Positions 42,001 to 49,461 of a stretch of 64,000 nucleotides of DNA are shown here, piece after piece; the stretch's first letter is position 1; each line of letters begins with the position of its first letter. Under the pieces are notes generated by a model, which saw only the letters and a program-made list of their open reading frames with translations, made no database searches and had not been told where the DNA came from. The position numbers and the translations under genes were made by a program. The stretch is from an uncultured Collinsella sp. (GTDB taxonomy: Bacteria > Actinomycetota > Coriobacteriia > Coriobacteriales > Coriobacteriaceae), in contig CABUSV010000010.1 in the NCBI GenBank assembly GCA_902494345.1, forward strand, positions 24,830 through 88,829. Direction: 5' to 3'.

Positions 42001-42712
42001 TTCCCTCGTGGAGGGCGCCCTGTGCCTCGGCAACAGGCGCGAGAGCAACGAGCTGCTCGGCATGATGGTTCGCTACCTCGTGACCGGCGAGGTGCCCGAA
42101 CCGCGCACCGACGCCCAGCGGATGGCCATCACGATGATCATGCCGGTCCTCGAGAACAGCCGCGCCAGGGCGGAGGCCGGAAGGAAGGGCGGGCAGAGCA
42201 AGGGCAAACCAGAGAGCAAACGTGCAAGCAAAACGGAAAGCAAAAGCGTAAGCAAAGCAGATAGCAAAAGCGTAAGCAAAGCAGATAGCAAAAGCGTAAG
42301 CAAAGCAGATAGCAAACGCGCAAGCGAAGAGGAAGAGGAAGGGGAAGAGGAGTTAGGAGTCTGGATTAACCCCTCAGATTGTGAAAACGAAGGGGGAGGG
42401 GGCGCCGAGTTCGTCCCGCCGACCCTCGAGGAGGTCAAGACATACTTCGCGGTGAACTGCCTGCGCGGCAGCGCCAGCAAGTTCTACGACTACTATGAGT
42501 CCAACGGCTGGACCAGGCAGGGCTTCCCCATCGCGAAGTGGGAGCCGGTCGCCCGAATCTGGTCCGACCGCGAGCGCGGCTACGACGCCGAGCGCAAGGC
42601 CCGCGGCGGGCAGACCTCACAGGAGGTCGAGCGCGCGTCGGTGTGGAAGCCCGCCGAGACCGAGGACGACGTCATCGCAGCCCTCGAGCGGGAGCTTGGT
42701 GAGTCGGCATGA
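41987..42712 (+). CDS. DUF6291-like replication-module protein with tandem repeats
   Basis: ATG 41987 is nine bases after GGAGG; GTG 41978 is possible. The 241-aa protein has an N-terminal DUF6291-type part (ESNELLGMMVRYLVTGEVPE, then ENSRARAEAGRKGGQSKGK), a low-complexity linker of SKSVSKAD repeats followed by EEEEEGEEE, and a C-terminal part (KTYFAVNCLRGSASKFYDYY, WEPVARIWSDRE) seen in phage replication-initiation proteins. It probably acts in phage DNA replication. It overlaps the recombinase gene by 14 bases. Confidence 0.65.
   Translation: MTILDSLVEGALCLGNRRESNELLGMMVRYLVTGEVPEPRTDAQRMAITMIMPVLENSRARAEAGRKGGQSKGKPESKRASKTESKSVSKADSKSVSKADSKSVSKADSKRASEEEEEGEEELGVWINPSDCENEGGGGAEFVPPTLEEVKTYFAVNCLRGSASKFYDYYESNGWTRQGFPIAKWEPVARIWSDRERGYDAERKARGGQTSQEVERASVWKPAETEDDVIAALERELGESA
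42215..42322 (+). repeat. in-frame 12/24-bp tandem repeat
   Basis: Three nearly perfect 24-bp units (AGCAAAAGCGTA + AGCAAAGCAGAT), with degenerate copies on both sides, encode alternating SKSV and SKAD. The unit number probably varies between strains. Confidence 0.8.
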
Positions 42713-43044
42713 TCACCCTCAGGGAGATGCTCGACGGCTTCGACCCCGCAGCCGGCCGGCCGCTCGATGTGACGCGGATCTACATGGCCAACGTCATCAG
42801 CGCCGACGAGGGCGCGCGCCTGGCCAAGAAGCAGAAGCTCGACGAGTACCGCGCTCGCAAGCGCGCCAAGGAGGACCTGCGGATGGACATCGCCGCCATC
42901 GCAAGGGGCGAGAAGCCGAGCTGGAGGTATGCCAAAAGTGTGCCAACACCGGCGGGGCAGCTGGGCCAGCAGGCGATGGGGTTCCCGCCGCTAGGCAGTG
43001 GAAACGGCGCCGGCGGGGAAGCCCCCGCGGCAAAGAACACCTAA
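42709..43044 (+). CDS. hypothetical prophage protein, 111 aa
   Basis: ATGA overlap with the preceding gene. The basic helical middle (LAKKQKLDEYRARKRAKEDL) and a Gly/Ala-rich tail suggest a DNA-associated accessory protein. No family recognised. Confidence 0.6.
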   Translation: MITLREMLDGFDPAAGRPLDVTRIYMANVISADEGARLAKKQKLDEYRARKRAKEDLRMDIAAIARGEKPSWRYAKSVPTPAGQLGQQAMGFPPLGSGNGAGGEAPAAKNT

Positions 43045-43062
43045 TTCTTTTGAGATAGGAGA

Positions 43063-43398
43063 GTGAGAGAGGTTTTGACCGAGATCTCAGCGGTGATGAG
43101 GGCCTACCGCGACGCCCTCGACAGGCACCGGATTCCCTGGGCCGATGACACGTACGACACGGAGCGGGTGGGCGGCTACAGGTTTCGCGTGGAGCGCACC
43201 GAGACCATCCTGGACGAGCACAGGGTGAGCGTGGCCTGGGGCTACCAGCTTCTTCCGGGGCGCGAGCCCACGGGCGTGACGATCGGCTACCCGGGCTACC
43301 TCGAGGTGACCTACGACCCGATCAGCCCCGAGCCGTTCGTGGCGTCGCCGGGCGACATCCTGGCCGACATCTTCGGCGTGAGGGGTGAGTCGCGGTGA
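43063..43398 (+). CDS. hypothetical prophage protein, 111 aa
   Basis: GTG 43063, with GATAGGA upstream. The product has MRAYRDALDRHRIPWADDTY and RVSVAWGYQLLPGREPTGVT, a compact soluble domain. The stop overlaps the next start. Function unknown. Confidence 0.6.
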   Translation: MREVLTEISAVMRAYRDALDRHRIPWADDTYDTERVGGYRFRVERTETILDEHRVSVAWGYQLLPGREPTGVTIGYPGYLEVTYDPISPEPFVASPGDILADIFGVRGESR

Positions 43399-43601
43399 GC
43401 TACGCGTGCGGACCCGCCGACTGGATCGACCTCGCCATCGGCAGGCTCGAGGACGCCAAGAGGTCGCTCAGGGAGCGCGACGGGCTGCGACAGGGGTGCG
43501 ACATCTGCGATGAGCTGCGCCAGGCGAGGCGATGCCTCAACAAGGCGCTGATCATGGTCGCGGAGGAGAAGGAGATCGAGAAGGAGTGGAGCGGGAAATG
43601 A
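43395..43601 (+). CDS. hypothetical prophage protein, 68 aa
   Basis: GTG 43395 overlaps the preceding stop (GTGA). Two Cys (CDICDELRQARRC) lie in a helical sequence; a small metal-binding helical protein is possible. It is followed by an overlapping gene. Confidence 0.55.
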   Translation: MSYACGPADWIDLAIGRLEDAKRSLRERDGLRQGCDICDELRQARRCLNKALIMVAEEKEIEKEWSGK

Positions 43602-44095
43602 GTGAGCGACTTGCGGTCGACAGCCTTATGACGGCGGACGGGGAGGTGGTTCAGCTGCCGACGATGGGGCCGCTGGGCCCAGTCGACGCGGAGGGCGGCC
43701 GTATTCCGCTGGACACCGTAAGGCTGTTCGACGCGGAGGGGAGGTTCCTTAAAGTTGAGTCGTACGAGTTCTCGACCTGGTCTCAGCGGTGGGTCGTGCA
43801 CCTTGGCTCCGGCAGGGACGCGTACGCCGACGACTGCTATCTCCGCAGGCCCGACAGCTTCGAGAGGCTGCTGAAGGACCTCGGTAAGGCTTTGCAACAG
43901 GACGCGCGCGGCGGACATCTGGAGTGCGGCTACAACCTCGCCGTGGGCCTGTGCCGCGGACGTATACCCGAGGACGATGTGTGCAGGCGTTCTCACTGCG
44001 CGGGGTACGGTGCGAGTTGGATGGTCAACGATATCAGGGACCGCATTGAGCATCTGTGTGCCGGTGCTGTCGAGAAGGATAGGAGCGAGAAATGA
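43598..44095 (+). CDS. hypothetical prophage protein, 165 aa (paralogue of next gene)
   Basis: ATG 43598 overlaps the preceding stop; GGAGCGGG is upstream. The product contains RIPLDTVRLFDAEGRFLKVE, a Trp-rich strand (FSTWSQRWVVHLG), RRPDSFERLLKDLGKALQQD and a C-terminal Cys set (CGYNLAVGLCRGR, CRRSHC). The order PLDT - V(E/S)SY - W - PDS-E-L - Cys set recurs in the next protein, so the pair arose by duplication. Function unknown; the Cys suggest zinc binding. Confidence 0.6.
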   Translation: MSERLAVDSLMTADGEVVQLPTMGPLGPVDAEGGRIPLDTVRLFDAEGRFLKVESYEFSTWSQRWVVHLGSGRDAYADDCYLRRPDSFERLLKDLGKALQQDARGGHLECGYNLAVGLCRGRIPEDDVCRRSHCAGYGASWMVNDIRDRIEHLCAGAVEKDRSEK

Positions 44096-44502
44096 GTGAA
44101 ATCCCTCTTCCCAAGGATCATGAGGGTCGCGAGATTCCTCTGGACACCGAGGTGCTGTATAGCGCGAAAGACAGGGAGCTGCACGTCTCCAGTTACCGCT
44201 ATCAATGTGATGTGCTGGGATTGTCCACGGGATGGAATGTGATCAGCGAGGATGCAGTGGGCCAGTGCTGGAAGCATCCCGCAGACAGCCTCTATCTCAC
44301 GCCTCCAGACAGCCTAGAGAAGTTGGCGGACGATTTGGATAGAGTCGCCAACTGTCAATGTGGAACCGCCTGCACGTACCTCGATCGTGACAGGCGCGAT
44401 TGCGAAGGGTGCGAGTTCGAGCATCGCGACTGCAGTTGCGTCGAGGCTTTCCTGCGGGACGTGTCCGCCCGTATCCGCAGGCTGAGTGGTGGGAGCAAAT
44501 GA
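44092..44502 (+). CDS. hypothetical prophage protein, 136 aa (paralogue of preceding gene)
   Basis: ATGA overlap. It has REIPLDTEVLYSAKDRELHV, SSYRYQCDVLG, TPPDSLEKLADDLDRVANCQ and CGTACTYLDRDRRDCEGCEF with CSC, the same layout as the 165-aa neighbour. The C-terminal Cys-rich part is stronger here. No family name can be given. Confidence 0.6.
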   Translation: MSEIPLPKDHEGREIPLDTEVLYSAKDRELHVSSYRYQCDVLGLSTGWNVISEDAVGQCWKHPADSLYLTPPDSLEKLADDLDRVANCQCGTACTYLDRDRRDCEGCEFEHRDCSCVEAFLRDVSARIRRLSGGSK

Positions 44503-44762
44503 GTTGCTATTTCTGCGGCGGGTCGCGCATCGCGTCCTTGCACTCCGCGCCCGACCGAGACATCCAGAACTGGTCCGTGGGCTCCATGACCCTCGCGCGG
44601 CGCTATGACGGACAGCCCATCATCGCCGTCGAGTTGGATACCGACGTGGCGCTCGACATCTCGGTCAACGGCTCGGCCGGCGACTGCGTCAGCGCCGGCG
44701 TGACGGCGACCGCCTACATCGAGGACATCAAGTACTGCCCGTTCTGCGGGGCGAGGCTGTGA
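44499..44762 (+). CDS. zinc-ribbon prophage protein, 87 aa
   Basis: ATG 44499 overlaps the preceding stop. The two halves of a zinc ribbon lie at the ends: SCYFCGG at the N-terminus and YCPFCGARL at the C-terminus, with a beta-rich insertion between (IAVELDTDVALDISVNGSAG). Small ribbon proteins of this kind are common in phage early operons; the role is unknown. Confidence 0.65.
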   Translation: MSCYFCGGSRIASLHSAPDRDIQNWSVGSMTLARRYDGQPIIAVELDTDVALDISVNGSAGDCVSAGVTATAYIEDIKYCPFCGARL

Positions 44763-44968
44763 CCTCGGCGGTCGAGCTGTTCCGCGCAACCGCCTGGCGC
44801 ACGGTGCCCGATCTGGTGTCGGGTCCTGCGCGCCGGGCGCTCGTGCATGGACGGGCCGACGCGCCGCGGGTGACGTCGGCGCAGATCGGTGAGACGGAGC
44901 GGAGGGCGCGTGCGCTGGAACGCGACCGGGCCCGCGCGCTCAAGAGGTCGAGGAAGGCTAAGCGATGA
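44759..44968 (+). CDS. hypothetical basic protein, 69 aa
   Basis: GTG 44759 overlaps the preceding stop. The C-terminal half is strongly basic and helical (RARALERDRARALKRSRKAK). A nucleic-acid-associated role is possible. The short length and shared-frame overlap keep confidence moderate. Confidence 0.5.
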   Translation: MTSAVELFRATAWRTVPDLVSGPARRALVHGRADAPRVTSAQIGETERRARALERDRARALKRSRKAKR

Positions 44969-45069
44969 GGTTGTTTGAGAGACTGTGGCGGATGCTCGCC
45001 GAGAACCACCGCGTGCGCAAGAGCATCGAGGCGCGCCGCGCCCGCAGGCTCAGGAGGTCGATGAGATGA
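44965..45069 (+). CDS. hypothetical basic micro-protein, 34 aa
   Basis: ATG 44965 overlaps the stop of the preceding gene, with AGGAAGG upstream, and its own stop overlaps the next ATG. The product is a basic amphipathic helix (MRLFERLWRMLAENHRVRKS). It is supported only by its fit in the overlapping chain. Confidence 0.4.
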   Translation: MRLFERLWRMLAENHRVRKSIEARRARRLRRSMR

Positions 45070-45314
45070 CCGTTATGTGGGACGTGCAGGAGAGGAGCTG
45101 TGCGGTCTGCGGGAGGATCTTCATCCCGCAGGCGCCGAAGGCCAAGTACTGCTCGGAGGACTGCCGTCGGAAGCACGATCAGGACCGCGCGAAGGAGGCC
45201 CGGCGCAGGGGCGCCAAACCGAAGCGCGACAAGGTCGACCGCTACCTGGCGCCCACGGGCCCGGCGCACGACGAGATCATGGCCATGCGGCGCGAGGTCG
45301 CGATGAGATATTGA
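45066..45314 (+). CDS. zinc-finger prophage protein, 82 aa
   Basis: ATGA overlap, AGGAGG upstream. CAVCGRIFIPQAPKAKYCSE with CRRKH forms a C-x2-C...C-x3-C finger near the N-terminus, as in phage-encoded FmdB/HNH-accessory fingers, followed by a basic stretch (RRRGAKPKRDKVDRYL). The function is unknown. Confidence 0.6.
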   Translation: MTVMWDVQERSCAVCGRIFIPQAPKAKYCSEDCRRKHDQDRAKEARRRGAKPKRDKVDRYLAPTGPAHDEIMAMRREVAMRY

Positions 45315-45338
45315 GTTACAGCAGGTAGATATATAATT

Positions 45339-45374
45339 AAGGCCGCTGGCGTTGGAGCGCCGGCGGCCTTTGGC
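45339..45374 (+). terminator. terminator ending the early operon
   Basis: A 13-bp stem with one G-U (45339-45351 with 45358-45370) and a 6-base loop is followed by TTTGG. A second weaker pair (CCTCCCG near 45383, CGGGAGG near 45423) lies between it and the next gene. Confidence 0.65.
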
Positions 45375-45433
45375 AAAGACGCCTCCCGGCATCTTCTACA
45401 TGGCGTAGAGCATGGTACCACGCGGGAGGTCAC

Positions 45434-45886
45434 ATGGATGCACGTGAATATTTGGAGACTGTACGGGCCGCTCAGCGCAGCATCGACCGCCGCCTGGCGG
45501 TCATCGAGTCGATGCAGGCGCGCGAGCAGGTGCGCGCCCAGCGCTACGACGCCGTGGGCAAGGGCGCGCACGGCACGGACTTCATGAGGTCCACCGACGA
45601 CCGGATCGACTACGAGCGCCGCAGTGGCGCGGAGCTGTCGGAGCTTCGACACGAAGTGGAGCGCGGACGCGAGCTCTGCGCGGGCGTGCGCTCCGCCAAC
45701 CCCGGCAAGCGCTGGGGCGACGTTCTGGAGCTGCGCTACTGTGAGGACCGCACGCTGCAGGAGATCGCGGGGGCGCTCGGGGTGTCGGTGAGGTCCATAC
45801 AGGCAGACCTGTCTGCGGCTGTTGACTGGGTGGACCTCACCGGCCTCGCCCGTGCGCGACAAGGGCGAGGAGCTGCCGAGATATAA
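45434..45886 (+). CDS. sigma-70 region-4-like late transcription regulator
   Basis: The 150-aa protein has an N-terminal helical part (EYLETVRAAQRSIDRRLAVI) and a C-terminal sigma-like HTH: VLELRYCEDRTLQEIAGALG followed by VSVRSIQADLSAAVDWV. This layout is that of the ArpU/RinA/DUF1492-type proteins that switch on late phage genes. It lies after the early operon's terminator and upstream of the packaging genes, the normal place for a late activator. The decamer array at 46713 is its most likely DNA target (inference). Confidence 0.72.
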   Translation: MDAREYLETVRAAQRSIDRRLAVIESMQAREQVRAQRYDAVGKGAHGTDFMRSTDDRIDYERRSGAELSELRHEVERGRELCAGVRSANPGKRWGDVLELRYCEDRTLQEIAGALGVSVRSIQADLSAAVDWVDLTGLARARQGRGAAEI

Positions 45887-45964
45887 CTTAATAATAGCTA
45901 AGACTTATATAGTAATAACTATTAGGATATGCTAATATATAGTTGTCGATAGAAAGAAGGTGAC
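45887..45964 (+). promoter_or_regulatory. AT-rich promoter/operator of hicAB
   Basis: A sharply AT-rich 78-bp stretch with overlapping short dyads (TAGTAATAACTA; CTAATA/TATTAG) lies before hicA. HicB proteins bind such dyads to repress their own operon. GAAAGAAGGTG supplies the ribosome site. Confidence 0.5.
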
Positions 45965-46135
45965 ATGCAGAGACGCGAACTGGTCCGCATCCTCGAGGAA
46001 GCCGGCTTTATCTCCAAGGGCGGCACCAACCACGAGAAGTTCGTCAAGGGCGACAAGCTCGTGCTGGTGAAGCGCCACAGGGAGATCGAGGACCAGATAG
46101 CCAAGAGGATTCTGAGACAGGCGGGGCTTCGTTAG
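45965..46135 (+). CDS. hicA: HicA-type mRNA interferase toxin
   Basis: This 56-aa gene is shorter than many callers accept. The product has the dsRBD-like HicA fold: RRELVRILEEAGFISKGG, then the catalytic His in TNHEKFV and LVLVKRHREIEDQIAKRIL. HicA cuts mRNA and tmRNA without ribosomes needed. The GG-(S/T)-x-H motif is complete. The antitoxin follows 51 bases downstream. Confidence 0.85.
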   Translation: MQRRELVRILEEAGFISKGGTNHEKFVKGDKLVLVKRHREIEDQIAKRILRQAGLR

Positions 46136-46186
46136 CCCCGCCCCTTTGGGGTTACGTCTTGCATCGTCCACGTAAAGGAGACTTGA

Positions 46187-46639
46187 ATGGTTTACGTATG
46201 GGAATTCGAATTCTTTGATTCTGGAGGCATGGTCGATGCCGTGCCGTGCGGTTCGCTCGGAGGAGGCGGCACGTTCGGGTCCGACTTGAACGATGCCGTC
46301 GCCAGCGCGGCCGACTACCTCGCCTGCATGGTCGACGATCACCTCATGGGCGGGGTCGACCTTCCCGCGCCCGACTTCGGCCATGAGCCGCAGAACGGGG
46401 GCAAGGTCATCGCCGTCGCCGTCAGCCGCGAGCTCAGTGACATTCCCGCCGTCACTGCCGCAGATGCCGCCCGCATGCTCGGCGTCAGCTCTGCAAGGGT
46501 GTCGCAGCTGATAGGCGCGGGGCTTCTCGACTCGTGGAGGGACGGCACCAAGCGCATGGTGTCCAAGGCCTCCGTCGAGGCCAGACTCGCCGATTCACCC
46601 AAGGCCGGGCGCCCGAAAGAGGCTCCCGTCGCCGTATAA
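46187..46639 (+). CDS. hicB: HicB-type antitoxin with C-terminal HTH
   Basis: The 150-aa protein has the partial RNase H-like HicB domain (residues 1-75; VPCGSLGGGGTFGSDLNDAV then ASAADYLACMVDDHLMGG), which covers HicA. Its C-terminus has an HTH (VTAADAARMLGVSSARVSQL with GAGLLDSW) in place of the common RHH, used for autoregulation. AAAGGAG precedes the ATG. Together with hicA it stabilises the prophage or restricts rival phages; which one is not known. Confidence 0.82.
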   Translation: MVYVWEFEFFDSGGMVDAVPCGSLGGGGTFGSDLNDAVASAADYLACMVDDHLMGGVDLPAPDFGHEPQNGGKVIAVAVSRELSDIPAVTAADAARMLGVSSARVSQLIGAGLLDSWRDGTKRMVSKASVEARLADSPKAGRPKEAPVAV

Positions 46640-46667
46640 TACAAGTGCTGGTTCGCGTCAGCATGTC

Positions 46668-46703
46668 GGCCCCGATCGCCATATGCGGTCGGGGCCTTTC
46701 TCT
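46668..46703 (+). terminator. terminator after hicB
   Basis: A 12-bp stem with one G-U (46668-46679 with 46685-46696) around CATAT, followed by TTTCTCTT. It insulates hicAB from the packaging region. Confidence 0.75.
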
Positions 46704-46712
46704 TGGCACGCC

Positions 46713-46792
46713 GTTGCGTGTGATTGCCAGCAATTGCATACGATTGCCGACAATTGCGCATGATTGCGTGCGATTGCGTGCCGTTGCGCGTT
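46713..46792. repeat. eight-copy array of a 10-bp repeat (RTTGCnnnnn)
   Basis: GTTGC or ATTGC recurs exactly every 10 bp: 46713, 46723, 46733, 46743, 46753, 46763, 46773, 46783. The five following bases vary. The spacing puts all copies on nearly the same DNA face. The array lies between the hicB terminator and a TATAAC -10-like box (46803-46808), upstream of the terminase genes: a likely protein-binding array (late activator or terminase). Confidence 0.85.
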
Positions 46793-46802
46793 GCGATTGG
46801 GA

Positions 46803-46808
46803 TATAAC
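46803..46808 (+). promoter_or_regulatory. candidate -10 box of the late operon
   Basis: TATAAC starts ten bases after the end of the decamer array. No -35 consensus is present at 17 bp, as expected for an activator-dependent promoter. Confidence 0.4.
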
Positions 46809-46874
46809 TAGGGTGTCGATTCGCAGCGCCGCCCGCGCGGTGTGCGGGTCGGATGTGCGTGGAAGCACAGATGA

Positions 46875-46919
46875 GTGGCCGGGGTTCCCTTCAGCAGTTC
46901 AGGGACTCCGGCCTTTCTA
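46875..46919 (+). terminator. hairpin before the late operon
   Basis: GGCCGGGG-TTCCCT pairs imperfectly with AGGGA-CTCCGGCC, followed by TTTCT. A transcript from the TATAAC box would meet it first, so it may be an antitermination or attenuation point. Confidence 0.55.
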
Positions 46920-46947
46920 TTAAGCAACAACCTAATGAGGTGGGTCC

Positions 46948-47148
46948 GTGGTCACACGCGAGGCTATCGTTCGCGCCGCAAGCCGGTACGACACCGTCAT
47001 GGCGTGGGCATTCCGCCGCGCCCTGGGCATCGCCCGCCGTGCGGGCGGGCGCAAGTGTAAGGGGGCCGGCAAAGCCGTCGAGCGTCTGCGCTACGCGGGG
47101 CTCGAGGAGTGCATGGCCAACCGGGGTCGCTCTCCCGTGGAGCGCTAG
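46948..47148 (+). CDS. hypothetical basic prophage protein, 66 aa
   Basis: GTG 46948 with GAGGTGGG upstream. The product is small and basic (AWAFRRALGIARRAGGRKCK). It precedes the HNH gene by two bases. No family recognised. Confidence 0.5.
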   Translation: MVTREAIVRAASRYDTVMAWAFRRALGIARRAGGRKCKGAGKAVERLRYAGLEECMANRGRSPVER

Positions 47149-47150
47149 CC

Positions 47151-47465
47151 GTGGCCACCAAGACCCGCTACGCCAACGGCCACGCCCGCCGGCAGGTGCG
47201 CGCCTGGCTCAAGGCGCAGGGGCTGCCGTGCCACATCTGCGGCATGGCCATCGACTACGACCTGCCCGCGGGCGACCCTATGAGCTTCGAGGCGGACGAG
47301 ATCGTGCCCGTGTCCAAGGGCGGCTCGCCCATCGACCGCGCGAATGTCGCGCCGGCCCACCGGATTTGCAACGAGCGGCGCGGCAACAAGAACCTCGCCG
47401 CGCTCAACGGCTCTATATCGCCGCGTCCCCGCGACGTCGGCTGCTCGACCTCGCTGCCATGGTGA
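47151..47465 (+). CDS. HNH endonuclease
   Basis: GTG 47151 starts a 104-aa protein with a zinc-bound HNH fold: CHICGMAID, then ADEIVPVSKGGSPIDRANVA and PAHRICNERRGNK. The first His of the motif is replaced by the DE-I-V-P form (usually DHI.P), but the second His and Asn are in place. HNH proteins next to terminases help cohesive-end cutting in many siphophages (HK97-type). Its place before terS fits that. Confidence 0.8.
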   Translation: MATKTRYANGHARRQVRAWLKAQGLPCHICGMAIDYDLPAGDPMSFEADEIVPVSKGGSPIDRANVAPAHRICNERRGNKNLAALNGSISPRPRDVGCSTSLPW

Positions 47466-47573
47466 CCCGACCCTGGGGGATGGCCCCTCCCCGGGGGCCG
47501 AGGGCTCGCCCCACGGCATTGCGCCTTTTTTGCGCAGGCCCCGAAACCGAGTCCATACCGGGAGGTGCATGGA

Positions 47574-48023
47574 ATGTCCACGAAGTCCACGAAGCCGAGG
47601 GGCAAGCCCTGGACCGCAGACGAGCGGGAGTTCGTCAGAAACGCGTACCCGGCGCTCGGACCTGCGGCTATCGCGAAGAAGCTCAAGCGGTCGCGCTCGG
47701 GCGTGTGCGCCCTCATCAAGAGAATGAAGGAGAGCGGCGAGATCGCGACCGGCGAGTCCACGGGGGAGTCCGTGGGCGCGGGCGTCTCGGCGCCCCCCGC
47801 GGACGGCCCGGACGGCCGCCAGGACACGCTCGGGAGGCTCCGGTGGGTGCGGCAGGTCATCGAGCGACAGCTATACGACGCCGAGCCCAGCCAGGCGGCC
47901 CGGCTCGCCAAGGAGTACCGCGAGACGCTCGAGCAGATTGAACGAATAGAGGGGGCTGGGGAGGACGGTGGCGACGATGTCATCATCAACGCCGTCTCGG
48001 TCCTGCGCGACGTCCTCGGCTAA
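47574..48023 (+). CDS. terS: phage terminase small subunit
   Basis: ATG 47574 follows GGGAGG by eight bases. The 149-aa protein has an N-terminal HTH (WTADEREFVRNAYPALGPAA with IAKKLKRSRSGVCALIKRM), a variable Gly/Ser linker, then a helical oligomerisation part (RWVRQVIERQLYDAEPSQAA, ETLEQIERIEGAG). This fits a small terminase that binds the packaging site. It overlaps the large-subunit gene. Confidence 0.75.
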   Translation: MSTKSTKPRGKPWTADEREFVRNAYPALGPAAIAKKLKRSRSGVCALIKRMKESGEIATGESTGESVGAGVSAPPADGPDGRQDTLGRLRWVRQVIERQLYDAEPSQAARLAKEYRETLEQIERIEGAGEDGGDDVIINAVSVLRDVLG

Positions 48024-49461
48024 GCCGAGGCTTCGCCTCGTCCAGCCCTACGAGAGGTCCATCGGCTCCCTCGCGGTCGAGCTCGCCCCGACGATGGGAT
48101 ACAAGCTCGTGCCGTGGCAGGAGCAGCTCGCCCATGACATCGGCGCCGTGGACGCGAGCGGCAAGTGGGTCCACCCGCGTGTCGGCATCTCCATCCCGCG
48201 ACAGCAAGGCAAGTCCGTCGACATCATCGTGTGGGTCGCGGTCATGGCGGCGCTGGCCGGCTACAAGGTGCTCTGGACCGAGCACAACTACTCGACGACC
48301 ATGGAGATGGTCGACCGCTTCCGCAAGATCTTCGGCCGCCGTGTCGGCGACACGTCCGAGGGAATCCCGCGCTGGCGCAAGCTCTTGGTCGAGGTCTGCT
48401 CCCAGACCGGCCAGGAATGGATGCGGTTCAGCTCCGGCGGCGTCATCCAGTTCTCGACGAGAACCAAGTCCTCGCGCCTGGGCTTCTCCTTCGACATCGT
48501 CATATACGACGAGGCCCAGGAGCTCACGGGCATCCACACCCAGGTCATCAACCCGACGACGACGTCCGGCGCCAAGCACAACCTGATGATCGTGTACGCC
48601 GGAACGCCGACCCGCGCCGGCAACCCCGCCGAGGTGTTCAAGAACCTCCGGCGGCAGGCATGGGAGGGCGGCGAGAAGGCGTCCGATCTGCTCTGGCTGG
48701 AGTACGGCGTCGAGGAGGTCGGCGACATCTGGGACGAGAGCCGCTGGCCGGAGGTCATGCCCTCGCTCGGCTACCACGCCGACATCCGCGCCATCCGAAC
48801 CGGCATGAAGGACATGGACGAGCTTGGCGCCGCCCAGGAGTACCTGGGCTACTGGCTGCCCCCACAGAACCAGGTGGAGAAGCCCATCATCGGCTCCGAC
48901 GCATGGGGCGAGTGCCTCGTGGAGAGCGGCCCCGAGCTGAACGCCGACTGCAGGATCTGCGCCGGCGTGAGATTCAGCGCCGACGGCTCGACCGTCGCCG
49001 TGGCGTGCGCCGTGCGGCCGCCCGGCTCGCCGACCGTGCATGTTGAGCTTCCCTTCTGCAAGGACCCGGAGCCCAGTACGGATTGGCTGGCCTACTGGAT
49101 CGCCGCGAGGGCGGGCAGGTACGCCTGCGTCGCCATCGACGGCAAGGCAGGCGCCGGCGCCCTGTGCGACAAGCTCGAGGGCATGGGCATGCCCAAGGAC
49201 TACATCCTGCGCCCGAGCACCGACCAGGCCGTGACCGCCGCAAGTCTCATCTCGTCCGGCGCGAAGGCGGGCTCGGTCACGCACATTGCGTGCCCTGCGC
49301 TCGACCTTTCCGCCGAGACATCCCCCAAGCGCAAGATCGGCTCCGGCGGCGGCTGGGGCTTCGGCGGCGACAACGCCGCGCCCATCGAGGCCGCGGGGCT
49401 GGCGCTGCTCGCGCTTAACACATCGAAGAGAAAACCCGGAATGAAGGCGAGGGTCACTTGA
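47977..49461 (+). CDS. terL: phage terminase large subunit
   Basis: The 494-aa protein (ATG 47977; GTG 47968 possible) has the ATPase with Walker A ISIPRQQGKS, Walker B IVIYDEAQEL and the coupling motif VYAGTPTRAG, then an RNase H-like nuclease with acidic residues in ICAGVRFSADGSTVAVAC and VAIDGKAGAGALCDKL. It cuts concatemers and drives DNA into the procapsid through the portal. The stop overlaps the portal start. The class resembles HK97-like terminases, in line with the HNH neighbour. Confidence 0.9.
   Translation: MSSSTPSRSCATSSAKPRLRLVQPYERSIGSLAVELAPTMGYKLVPWQEQLAHDIGAVDASGKWVHPRVGISIPRQQGKSVDIIVWVAVMAALAGYKVLWTEHNYSTTMEMVDRFRKIFGRRVGDTSEGIPRWRKLLVEVCSQTGQEWMRFSSGGVIQFSTRTKSSRLGFSFDIVIYDEAQELTGIHTQVINPTTTSGAKHNLMIVYAGTPTRAGNPAEVFKNLRRQAWEGGEKASDLLWLEYGVEEVGDIWDESRWPEVMPSLGYHADIRAIRTGMKDMDELGAAQEYLGYWLPPQNQVEKPIIGSDAWGECLVESGPELNADCRICAGVRFSADGSTVAVACAVRPPGSPTVHVELPFCKDPEPSTDWLAYWIAARAGRYACVAIDGKAGAGALCDKLEGMGMPKDYILRPSTDQAVTAASLISSGAKAGSVTHIACPALDLSAETSPKRKIGSGGGWGFGGDNAAPIEAAGLALLALNTSKRKPGMKARVT

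Noticed and set aside
46713..46792. Decamer array as simple microsatellite or coding repeat
   Set aside because: Five of ten bases vary freely while motif and phase are kept, and no supported gene covers it; read as a binding-site array instead.
47986..49284. 432-codon reverse frame across the large terminase
   Set aside because: Shadow; Walker motifs lie on the plus strand.
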